From the NCBI GenBank assembly GCA_964551435.1, contig CAZKBS010000028.1, positions 1 to 19,562 on the forward strand: a stretch of DNA of 19,562 nt, written 5' to 3'. The notes beneath the pieces were generated by a model, which saw only the letters and a list, made by a program, of their open reading frames with translations, ran no database searches and was not told the origin of the DNA. Shown here one piece after another: positions 1 through 6,703 of the stretch (position 1 is the first letter of the stretch; every line of letters begins with the position of its first letter). A program made the translations under genes and the position numbers. The DNA is from UBA2020 sp964551435 (GTDB lineage: Bacteria > Pseudomonadota > Alphaproteobacteria > Micavibrionales > UBA2020).

Positions 1-16
1 ATCGCTCAGGCTGTAC

Positions 17-505
17 CTATTGAACCCGGACTCCAAAATAGGGGTTGACGCAAAAAGAAGGCCTGAAATCAAACCCGCATATCATGTATTGATCAAACTT
101 GGAACGCATGGCTTTCAATGCAGATTCTTGCTGGCGCTCCATATCCTCATATAGCTTGATAAGCTCCCCACTCAGAACTTCATCAGACATCGTTATCATC
201 CACCTGTCCACTTCACTCCGCGTAAATCCTGCCAATAACAAGGCGTGGAATTTTGAGTGAAAACGACAAAGGCGCGCCGCCAGCCACCACAAAAAACCAA
301 AAACAACCGAAGCGACCATAGAGACTCTAATAACTGGGTTCGAAAACGGAGTAGAATCCGGATACCCCGTTGCCACGGTTAACAGCACAAACGCCGCCAA
401 ACCAACACAAAATACAAAACCTGTGGTAGAAAGTTTCTGCCAGCGCAACAAAGCCTTACCTACGTTGTGAATTGTCTCTTCTTGTTCCGTACCTTGATGC
501 GGCAT
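17..505 (-). CDS. Hypothetical two-helix membrane protein
   Basis: I do not recognise this 162-residue protein. Two hydrophobic stretches are visible at about residues 26-47 and 58-78, followed by a hydrophilic, partly helical tail at about 95-140 that is rich in Glu, Lys, Arg and Met. This suggests a small inner-membrane protein with a cytoplasmic C-terminal tail. The start ATG (503-505) has only a weak AGGGA-like ribosome-binding site about 10 nt upstream. The stop is TAG at 17-19. The gene lies 62 bp downstream of another membrane-protein gene on the same strand, so co-transcription is possible. Its base composition is clearly more AT-rich than the core genes further right, which hints at accessory origin. 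No catalytic motif is visible, so no function can be assigned. Confidence 0.6.
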   Translation of the reverse strand: MPHQGTEQEETIHNVGKALLRWQKLSTTGFVFCVGLAAFVLLTVATGYPDSTPFSNPVIRVSMVASVVFGFLWWLAARLCRFHSKFHALLLAGFTRSEVDRWMITMSDEVLSGELIKLYEDMERQQESALKAMRSKFDQYMICGFDFRPSFCVNPYFGVRVQ

Positions 506-567
506 GTATTTATATCCCTACCCACTAAATATTTTATACGGCGTCTAGTAAAAGATTAACTCTGGAT

Positions 568-1947
568 TTATTGCTTTTTATAATCCTGTAATGTGGAACG
601 AAAATCTTCCGAAGAGTTCGACAAACCATGCGCCGCGCCGAATGGAAGTGCATACTTGTCAATCCCGACACCAAACCACGAACGGGAAATAACCAAATCA
701 ATAACGCCTGTTTCGTCCAACTGCGCGGCATCCGAAGCCTTGATGCACATCCGGGCTTCACGACTGTACCGTTTGTCAATCTCCATCTTCACACGCAGGC
801 ATTTTTGACCGAAACGATATCTCGGAGGATATTTGTCTTTTCTATATTCATATGCCCCGCGCTCAGGATGGGCAAAAAAGTCATGCAGCATATATCCTCC
901 GCCGACGTAAATACAAAAAAACCAGCTGAAACAGCTGACCATGACCAGCCACGGCACTGAGCCTCTATCGGGCTTGAACCGACCATGTCCACGTCGCCAT
1001 TTGGAATACAGCCAAAGACCGCAAGGCAGCCCGGATGCCACCCCCAAAGCGAAGGCAGGCACAAACCACGCCCTGGAAACAAGGAAGTCCCCCGATACAG
1101 CTGTCAGAGCCGCATACAGAAAAACAATCCATGTGAGCGCCAAAAGCCTTTCCGTTAATGTTTTACCCAGATTTCGCTCCGCCCAGCTGTTATAAGGATA
1201 ATCTGAAGGCAGCGCCTCGCCCGTATCCACATGGCGGGTAAAAATTTTGGGATTATTGGCATCAGGCGATTGATAAAGCTTGGCGTAAAACTCATCTGCA
1301 GCCTGCTCGGCTGTTTTGCCGGAGAGATGCCATAGCGCTGCTGGCGGCACCTCTTTTTTATCTGCGGCTGATACTTCGCGCACGAAATCAGGCTGAAGTC
1401 CGTATTTATCCACCAGAATCCGTTCATAATCAGCGCACAGCGCATCGACTTCCGCATAATGTGCGGCATAGTATGTCCGTACATCCGGCTGTGCGAAGGG
1501 GCTATGCTTGGCAACTTCCGTCTTTGCGTTTGGCGGCTTTTCATCTGTTGCCGCCTGCTCCGGCTTCTGACGCGCCGTGAATACAAGCGCCAGCAGCGCA
1601 CTGACCGAGGGCAACAGCAGTAAGAACATCCGCAAGCCCCCCCTGCTGCCGATGGCAATACCGATCAGCAGCAAGACCGCAAGATTGACCGTCCACAAAA
1701 AACCACGAAAAAGCGTATAGAGGATACTGAAAGGCGCCTCCGGCGTTGCCCGCCAGCGCAAGCAGACAATAATGTTGCCTGCCGCCACTACGGCAACCAA
1801 AATACAAATGTTCTGCGTCCAGACGCTTTCGATGACGCCCGGGGTGCTGCGTTCATTCCCCATCGCAAACAGCGACAGCAACAAAAGGGGCAGGTTGCCC
1901 AGTGTCACCAGCGTACGGAGGGTGATTTTTAATATGCGCCCTGTCAT
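568..1947 (-). CDS. Hypothetical polytopic membrane protein
   Basis: This 459-residue protein is not recognised. It shows about seven hydrophobic segments: roughly residues 12-29, 44-64, 82-100, 105-124, 266-286, 293-314 and 331-353. A soluble region of about 140 residues (125-265) separates the first four from the last three. The C-terminal 100 residues are hydrophilic and contain a cysteine pair (about 383 and 401). The central soluble part begins with a Lys/Pro/Glu-rich linker and then a helical, Tyr- and Asp-rich stretch. The ATG at 1945-1947 is preceded by a good GGAAGGGG ribosome-binding site on the minus strand. The gene is divergent from RNase D and upstream of the small membrane protein at 17-505, with which it may form a two-gene unit. 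It is not obviously a transporter, because there is no nucleotide-binding or substrate motif. Confidence 0.65.
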   Translation of the reverse strand: MTGRILKITLRTLVTLGNLPLLLLSLFAMGNERSTPGVIESVWTQNICILVAVVAAGNIIVCLRWRATPEAPFSILYTLFRGFLWTVNLAVLLLIGIAIGSRGGLRMFLLLLPSVSALLALVFTARQKPEQAATDEKPPNAKTEVAKHSPFAQPDVRTYYAAHYAEVDALCADYERILVDKYGLQPDFVREVSAADKKEVPPAALWHLSGKTAEQAADEFYAKLYQSPDANNPKIFTRHVDTGEALPSDYPYNSWAERNLGKTLTERLLALTWIVFLYAALTAVSGDFLVSRAWFVPAFALGVASGLPCGLWLYSKWRRGHGRFKPDRGSVPWLVMVSCFSWFFCIYVGGGYMLHDFFAHPERGAYEYRKDKYPPRYRFGQKCLRVKMEIDKRYSREARMCIKASDAAQLDETGVIDLVISRSWFGVGIDKYALPFGAAHGLSNSSEDFRSTLQDYKKQ

Positions 1948-2015
1948 GCCCCTTCCCGCACCCCCACAAATACCCTATGGCAAAGCTGTCCGTTTTGGAT
2001 TATTTTAAGTCCTGC

Positions 2016-3173
2016 ATGACGCTCATCACAACCACAAAAGATCTCAAGGCGCTCGCGGCGCGGCTCAAAAAATCGGCCTTTGTAACGGTCGATACCGAGT
2101 TTATCCGCGAAAAAACCTATTGGCCGCACCTGTGCCTGATTCAGGTCTGCGGCGATGATGAGGAGCCTTATGCCATCGACCCGCTGGCCGAGGGCATCGA
2201 CCTCGCCCCGTTTTACGAGGTGATGCAGGACAAAAAAGTCCAGAAAGTCTTCCACGCCTGCCGTCAGGATCTTGAAATTTTCTTCAACGAGACCGGCAAG
2301 CTGCCCACCCCCGTTTTCGACACCCAGATCGCCGCCATGGTCTGCGGCTTTGGCGAACAGGTGAGCTACGAGGTGCTGGTCAATACCCTTGCCAAAAAAC
2401 AAATCGACAAGTCCAGCCGCTTCACCGACTGGTCGGCGCGCCCGCTGACGTCCAAGCAACTGAAATACGCGCTGGCCGACGTCACGCATCTGCGTAAAAT
2501 TTACGTCAAGCTGACCGAGAAGCTGGAAAAAATGGGCCGCACGTCCTGGATCAAGGACGAGATGAAGGGCCTGATGGACAAAGGCCTTTACCTGACCAAG
2601 CCCGAAGACGCGTGGGAGCGCATCCGCATTCCCAACCACAAACCGCGCACGCTGTGCATTTTGCGTGAAATCGCCGCATGGCGCGAAACATTGGCGCAGC
2701 AGCACGACGTGCCGCGCGGGCGCATCCTGAAGGACGAGGCACTGGCCGAAATCGCGACCCACCCGCCGACCAGCAGCGATGCGCTGAATAAAATGCGCAA
2801 CGTGCATCAGGGATTTGGCAACAGCGAGCGCGGCAAAAGCCTGCTGGAAGCCGTCAAGCGCGGCATGGAAGCCGATGTCGACAACTGCCCGAAATGGGAA
2901 CCGCGCCCCGCCTTCCCGCCCGGCATTGCGCCGACCATCGACCTTTTGCGTGTTTTGTTGAAACTGAAATGCGAGAATGAACAGGTCGCGGCAAAACTGC
3001 TCTGCACCGCGGCCGATCTTGAAATGATTGCCGCCTATGGCAAGGAATCGAAAGTGCCCGCCATGTCCGGCTGGCGTTTCAAGATTTTCGGCAAGGAAGC
3101 CCTTGCCCTGCGTGACGGCAAGGTCGCTATCGCGGTTGAAAACAGCCGTTTGAAACTCGTCAAAACAGCCTGA
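2016..3173 (+). CDS. rnd: Ribonuclease D
   Basis: 3'-to-5' exoribonuclease of the DEDDy family, active in tRNA 3'-end maturation and stable-RNA turnover in the cytoplasm. From the ATG at 2016 it is 385 residues. The catalytic motifs are in order: Exo I with Asp26 and Glu28 (VDTEF), Exo II with Asp85 (HACRQD), and Exo III with Tyr151 and Asp155 (YALAD). An HRDC RNA-binding domain follows at about 212-282, and the remaining 100 residues form the second C-terminal helical domain. The length fits the family. The frame is open back to an ATG at 1977, but those 13 extra residues do not resemble family N-termini, and MTLITTT is a typical RNase D start. Neither start has a strong ribosome-binding site. 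The gene is convergent with the nuclease gene at 3193, with only 19 T-rich bases between the two stop codons. Confidence 0.95.
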   Translation: MTLITTTKDLKALAARLKKSAFVTVDTEFIREKTYWPHLCLIQVCGDDEEPYAIDPLAEGIDLAPFYEVMQDKKVQKVFHACRQDLEIFFNETGKLPTPVFDTQIAAMVCGFGEQVSYEVLVNTLAKKQIDKSSRFTDWSARPLTSKQLKYALADVTHLRKIYVKLTEKLEKMGRTSWIKDEMKGLMDKGLYLTKPEDAWERIRIPNHKPRTLCILREIAAWRETLAQQHDVPRGRILKDEALAEIATHPPTSSDALNKMRNVHQGFGNSERGKSLLEAVKRGMEADVDNCPKWEPRPAFPPGIAPTIDLLRVLLKLKCENEQVAAKLLCTAADLEMIAAYGKESKVPAMSGWRFKIFGKEALALRDGKVAIAVENSRLKLVKTA

Positions 3174-3192
3174 TATTTTCTATTTTTTTGAA

Positions 3193-4200
3193 TTAACGGC
3201 GCAGCGCCAGCGTGCACCACGACTCTTTGGTGCCGCCGCCATAAGGTTTGGCAAGCCCCTTGGCAATCATATGCTGCGCGGCATTGACGCCGTTTTCGGT
3301 CGTGACATCGGCCAGCAGACGGCCGCCGTATTTCTCATACTTCACGTTATGCAGCATGACGGTTTTCCCCTCCAGCAGGCGGCGCATTTCGGCGCTGGCG
3401 TCTTCGGCACGCGCGGCTTCGCTGTCGCATTTCGCGCGGCCGCCTTTTTCAGGGGTGTCAATCTCGCCGATGCGAATATCAATCAACACGCGCGTACCGG
3501 GGAAAATATCAACTTCAGTTTGCACGGTATCTCCATCACCCGTTTTTATGACGCGCGCTGGCACAGGCCCCGCGACGACATCCTGACGGGGGCGGATGGC
3601 TGGCGTCGTCGCCGCAGGCTGCACGGCACCGGCAATGCCGCTGGGGGCGAGGCTTTGCAGCGTGACTTTTTGTCCGGTGCGCGGCGCGGCGCCGTTATAA
3701 CCGCCGACATCCGCCGTATACTGGCAGGGCGCGACAACGCCGCGCGGGCAGACGCTGACGGTATTGAACTGCGCGACCCAGACATGGGTGCGCACATGCA
3801 GCATTCTGGTTTGGGAATCCACGTAGACAACATCGCCCGTAAAGCTGCGGCCCGCACCCGACGACACCGGGGGAGCGGCGGCAGGGGGCACCGTCACAAC
3901 GGCAGCGGCGGGCGGCGCGGCGGTATCTGCCGCGTTGTCCTGCAGCAGCGTGCCGATCCCGACGATGGAGCCCGCCGTCACCCCCGCCGCCAGACTGAAC
4001 AGCGCGGCATGTTTGCGGATGGCGGCTGTGTTGAAAATCTGTCGGGTCATGATGTCGGCATCTCCGTTTCGGGATATTTGGATGCGCGAGTGTAATGCAG
4101 GGGCTTTATTTATGTCAATATAGAGTGCCCCGACCATGATAACGGCCAGAAAACCATACAAACTGTAAAAAATGACGCCCTCAGCGCGGCGCAGGGCCAT
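3193..4200 (-). CDS. Membrane-anchored thermonuclease-like (SNase) protein
   Basis: The C-terminal domain (about residues 213-325) is a staphylococcal nuclease homologue, a Ca2+-dependent phosphodiesterase of DNA or RNA in characterised members. The key residues are present: DGDT (222-225), Arg243, DTPE (248-251) and the KYGGR segment with Arg294. Cys258 and Cys329 could form a disulfide, consistent with an extracytoplasmic location. Before it come a hydrophobic segment (9-28), a second one (65-86), an Ala/Pro-rich linker (90-115) and an extra domain (about 118-185) with Cys151 and Cys159. The ATG at 4198-4200 has a perfect AAGGAGG site 5 nt upstream. An in-frame ATG at 4048-4050 would leave a simpler signal-anchor protein, with only a GGAG 11 nt upstream. 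I chose the first start because of its ribosome-binding site. The nuclease fold is secure; the substrate and exact topology are inferred. Confidence 0.85.
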   Translation of the reverse strand: MALRRAEGVIFYSLYGFLAVIMVGALYIDINKAPALHSRIQISRNGDADIMTRQIFNTAAIRKHAALFSLAAGVTAGSIVGIGTLLQDNAADTAAPPAAAVVTVPPAAAPPVSSGAGRSFTGDVVYVDSQTRMLHVRTHVWVAQFNTVSVCPRGVVAPCQYTADVGGYNGAAPRTGQKVTLQSLAPSGIAGAVQPAATTPAIRPRQDVVAGPVPARVIKTGDGDTVQTEVDIFPGTRVLIDIRIGEIDTPEKGGRAKCDSEAARAEDASAEMRRLLEGKTVMLHNVKYEKYGGRLLADVTTENGVNAAQHMIAKGLAKPYGGGTKESWCTLALRR

Positions 4201-4205
4201 GTTTG

Positions 4206-4274
4206 CCTCCTTGGCCCATTATAAACAATCTTAAGTTGTATATAAATATAAATTCTCTTACTGGTTGTTTTCAA
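4206..4274 (-). promoter_or_regulatory. Promoter region and strong ribosome-binding site of the SNase-like gene
   Basis: The stretch is AT-rich against a GC-rich background. Read on the minus strand it offers TTGAAA (4269-4274), an 18-nt spacer and TATATT (4245-4250), then a perfect TATAAT (4218-4223), then AAGGAGG (4206-4212) 5 nt before the ATG. The TATAAT box lies so close to the start that its transcript would begin around the ribosome-binding site, so the upstream TTGAAA/TATATT pair is the better choice for translation from 4200. If TATAAT is used instead, the internal ATG at 4050 becomes more attractive. Confidence 0.5.
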
Positions 4275-4298
4275 GCATACATTCGTATGCCTAACCAG
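4261..4298. repeat. Nested inverted repeat between xerC and the SNase-like gene
   Basis: The inner arms GCATAC (4275-4280) and GTATGC (4285-4290) enclose a 4-nt loop. The outer arms CTGGTT (4261-4266) and AACCAG (4293-4298) are also complementary. The whole lies downstream of the xerC stop (4323) and immediately upstream of the -35 candidate of the nuclease gene. No T-run follows it on the minus strand, so a classical intrinsic terminator is not supported. An operator or a processing hairpin is possible. Confidence 0.45.
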
Positions 4299-4322
4299 AC
4301 CGCCGAAAATATGCCGCAAGGT

Positions 4323-5291
4323 TTAATGATCGCTGCGCGCGCGGGGATGCGCGTTTTTATAAATTTCCATCAGCTGCGCGTTGTCGTAGTCGGTATAACG
4401 CTGCGTCGTCGTTACCGACGCATGGCCCAGCAATTCCTGAATGACGCGCAGGTTCACGCCGCCCGCCAGAATATGCGTCGCGAAGCTGTGACGCAGCGCG
4501 TGCGGCGTCAGCGTTTCGGGTAAACCCAGCGCACGGCGCAAATCGCGCAGGCGTTTTTGTGCCACGCCCTGATGCATGCGCTTGCCGCGTTCACCCAGAA
4601 ACAGCGGCGTGTCTTTTTCCCACGCCACAGGCGCGCCCGCGACATAGGTTTCGATGGTTTTTTCAACAATCGGCAGCACAGGCACCAGACGCTCCTTGCG
4701 GCCTTTACCCATGACGCGCACTTCGCCGCTGTGCGGGCGCGTGCCGTAATTCAGCTGCAGCGCCTCGTCAATACGAAGCCCGCAACCATACAGCAGCATA
4801 AACAGCGCGCAATCGCGCAGACCCACCCATTCGGCATCTTCGGGCGCCAGCATGCCGGCATTTTCAACCAGCGTCATTGCCTGTGCGGGCGGAATGGCAC
4901 GGGGCAGCTTTTTGGGCAGTTTCGGCGTGCGGATACGCCCGAGCGCCGCATTGTGCAAATGCCCGTTTTTGTCCATCCATTTCATGAAATTGCGCAGCGA
5001 TGCAAGGCCGCGCGCGCGCGTGGCTGCCCCCGCCCCCTCGCCCGTGCGTTTCGCAAGCCAGCTGCGGAAATCACGAATGGAAGCTTCGACCAAATCATGC
5101 AGCGACGGCGGACGCGCCAGATGCGCGGTCAAAAAATCGCAAAATTCATGGATGTCGGATAAATACGCGCGCAGCGTATGGCGCGAAAAACGCTTTTCAT
5201 GCGTCAGGTACATCACCCAAAGGCCGAAAACCTGCTGCAGGTCCGGCGCGGCGGAAAGCGGTGCTTCTGTCAGTCCCGAATGTCCAGCCAT
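4323..5291 (-). CDS. xerC: Tyrosine recombinase XerC
   Basis: Chromosome-dimer resolution recombinase that acts with XerD at dif. From the ATG at 5289-5291 it is 322 residues, the usual size. It has an N-terminal SAM-like core-binding domain (about 20-105) and a catalytic domain with the full tyrosine-recombinase set: Arg173 (CGLR), Lys196 (GKGRK), His264 and Arg267 (HALRH), His290 (LGHAS) and the nucleophile Tyr299 (RYTDY). A TTG four codons earlier (5301-5303) is an alternative start. The gene overlaps the end of the DUF484 gene by about 20 nt, which implies translational coupling. The DUF484-xerC pairing is a known conserved neighbourhood (yigA-xerC in Escherichia coli). That context, and the lack of any phage genes nearby, argues for the housekeeping XerC rather than an integrase. 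Confidence 0.95.
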   Translation of the reverse strand: MAGHSGLTEAPLSAAPDLQQVFGLWVMYLTHEKRFSRHTLRAYLSDIHEFCDFLTAHLARPPSLHDLVEASIRDFRSWLAKRTGEGAGAATRARGLASLRNFMKWMDKNGHLHNAALGRIRTPKLPKKLPRAIPPAQAMTLVENAGMLAPEDAEWVGLRDCALFMLLYGCGLRIDEALQLNYGTRPHSGEVRVMGKGRKERLVPVLPIVEKTIETYVAGAPVAWEKDTPLFLGERGKRMHQGVAQKRLRDLRRALGLPETLTPHALRHSFATHILAGGVNLRVIQELLGHASVTTTQRYTDYDNAQLMEIYKNAHPRARSDH

Positions 5292-5968
5292 AGACGGAAA
5301 CAACGCTCCACGACCTGCGCGAGGAAACCCACCTGGTCAATCGCCATGTCCTGATGGAACGCTTCCGGATCGCGCGAACCGAAAGCCATGATGCCCGCCG
5401 GCGTATTGGTGCTGATTTCAAGACGCAACAGCGCATGGCTTTTGACCAGCCCCGCGCCCGGGCCAAAGATTTCTTCGGTGCCGGAAATATTCCCCTGCAA
5501 CAGCGCATCGCCCTTGCCGAGGTATTTTTCAACCGTGCCGCGCGTCGCAAAGCGGATGCCGGACTGATTGACGAAGGGGATTTCCTTCGATGTCGATTCA
5601 ATCACCAGATTGACGGTATCAACGTCGAGCAGAACGGGGAAGTCCTGCGTCATCACGGCGATGAATTCCTCGAAACTTTCCGCCTCCAGCAGCACCAGCA
5701 CGGCGGTCTGGATACGCGAATAATTCGACATGTTGGCGCGCGCGGTTTCGATAAGCTCCCGCTGCACGCGCTGGGCATTGCTTTTATCGGCTTTGAGACG
5801 GTTCAGAAGCGCAGTCTGGAAATTGACCACGCCCTTGCCGCCGCCTTCGACCGGCGCATCCATATCTTCCAGCACATCGGGGTGACGGATAAAAAAATCC
5901 TTCTGCCCGCGCAGGAATGAAATCACATCGTCTTCGGTCATATCGCCGGCCGTCATATTCTTCGCCAT
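5270..5968 (-). CDS. DUF484 (YigA-like) protein
   Basis: Protein of about 232 residues of the DUF484 family, whose molecular function is not established. The N-terminal segment (about 10-35) carries the family's signature of the type FLRGQKDFFIRHPDVL. A helical region (about 40-80) follows, and then a C-terminal GAF-like sensory fold (about 85-230). Start codons are two adjacent ATGs (5971 and 5968). The GGGAG ribosome-binding site sits 2 nt from the first and 5 nt from the second, so I prefer the second. The gene lies 26 nt downstream of transaldolase and overlaps xerC, forming a three-gene minus-strand operon. Linkage to xerC is the family hallmark and suggests an unknown accessory role near XerC, but this is inference from context. 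Confidence 0.88.
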   Translation of the reverse strand: MAKNMTAGDMTEDDVISFLRGQKDFFIRHPDVLEDMDAPVEGGGKGVVNFQTALLNRLKADKSNAQRVQRELIETARANMSNYSRIQTAVLVLLEAESFEEFIAVMTQDFPVLLDVDTVNLVIESTSKEIPFVNQSGIRFATRGTVEKYLGKGDALLQGNISGTEEIFGPGAGLVKSHALLRLEISTNTPAGIMAFGSRDPEAFHQDMAIDQVGFLAQVVERCFRLWLDIRD

Positions 5969-5994
5969 CATGGCTCCCGTATATCCTTTTAAGC

Positions 5995-6663
5995 TTAGGC
6001 GGCGTCGAGGATGCTCTGGCCCGTTTTCGCCCAGTCGGATACGAACGTGGCAAGGCCTTTTTCGGTCAGCGGGTGGCTGTAGAGCTGGCGGATGACCGCG
6101 GGCGGAATGGTCGCCACATGCGCGCCCATTTTCGCAGATTCGACCAGATGCACGGGGTTGCGCACCGATGCGACCAGCACTTCGGTTTCAATCGCCGGAT
6201 ACTGGTTATAAATCTCGACAATTTCAGAAATCAGATTGAGGCCGTCCTGCCCGATATCATCGAGGCGGCCGACGAAGGGCGACACGAACGTTGCGCCCGC
6301 CTTGGCGGCCAGAATGGCCTGCGCGGCGGAAAAGCACAGCGTGACGTTGACCATGGTGCCATCGTCGGAAAGCGCTTTGCACACTTTCAGGCCATCGGGC
6401 GTCAGCGGCACTTTGACCGCGACGTTTTTGGCGATTTTGGCAAGGCGCTGGCCTTCTTTCAGCATCGTTGCGTAATCCGTCGCGGCAACTTCGGCGCTGA
6501 CGGGGCCATCAACCACGCTGCAGATTTCTTCGATGAGGGCGATGAAGTTTTTCGCGCCCGATTTGGCGACCAGCGAGGGATTGGTGGTCACGCCATCCAA
6601 AAGCCCCGTCGAGGCTAAGTCTTTGATTTCGGCAATGTCAGCGGTATCGACGAAGAATTTCAT
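5995..6663 (-). CDS. tal: Transaldolase (small TalC/FSA-type)
   Basis: 222-residue class I aldolase of the pentose phosphate pathway, cytosolic and typically decameric. It would transfer dihydroxyacetone units between sedoheptulose 7-phosphate and glyceraldehyde 3-phosphate. Conserved features are Asp6 (FVDTAD), TTNPS (26-30), Glu58 and the Schiff-base Lys84 (AVKVPLT). At the position that separates transaldolases (Phe) from fructose-6-phosphate aldolases (Tyr), this protein has Phe130 (SPFVGRLDD), which favours transaldolase. The ATG at 6661-6663 has an AAAGGGA site about 8 nt upstream. It is the first gene of the tal-DUF484-xerC operon and is divergent from priA, with only 40 bp between the starts. 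The family is certain; the split between transaldolase and aldolase activity rests on the one residue and on length. Confidence 0.92.
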   Translation of the reverse strand: MKFFVDTADIAEIKDLASTGLLDGVTTNPSLVAKSGAKNFIALIEEICSVVDGPVSAEVAATDYATMLKEGQRLAKIAKNVAVKVPLTPDGLKVCKALSDDGTMVNVTLCFSAAQAILAAKAGATFVSPFVGRLDDIGQDGLNLISEIVEIYNQYPAIETEVLVASVRNPVHLVESAKMGAHVATIPPAVIRQLYSHPLTEKGLATFVSDWAKTGQSILDAA

Positions 6664-6703
6664 GGCGGCGTCCCTTTCTTTTGAACCGGCTTTAGTGTAT
6701 CTG

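Noticed and set aside
1944..2807. Minus-strand frame of 287 codons opposite rnd
   Set aside because: It is a shadow of the RNase D frame, without a recognisable domain.
4323..5291. Phage-type integrase rather than XerC
   Set aside because: DUF484 overlap, standard length and the absence of phage genes or tRNA next to it support housekeeping XerC.
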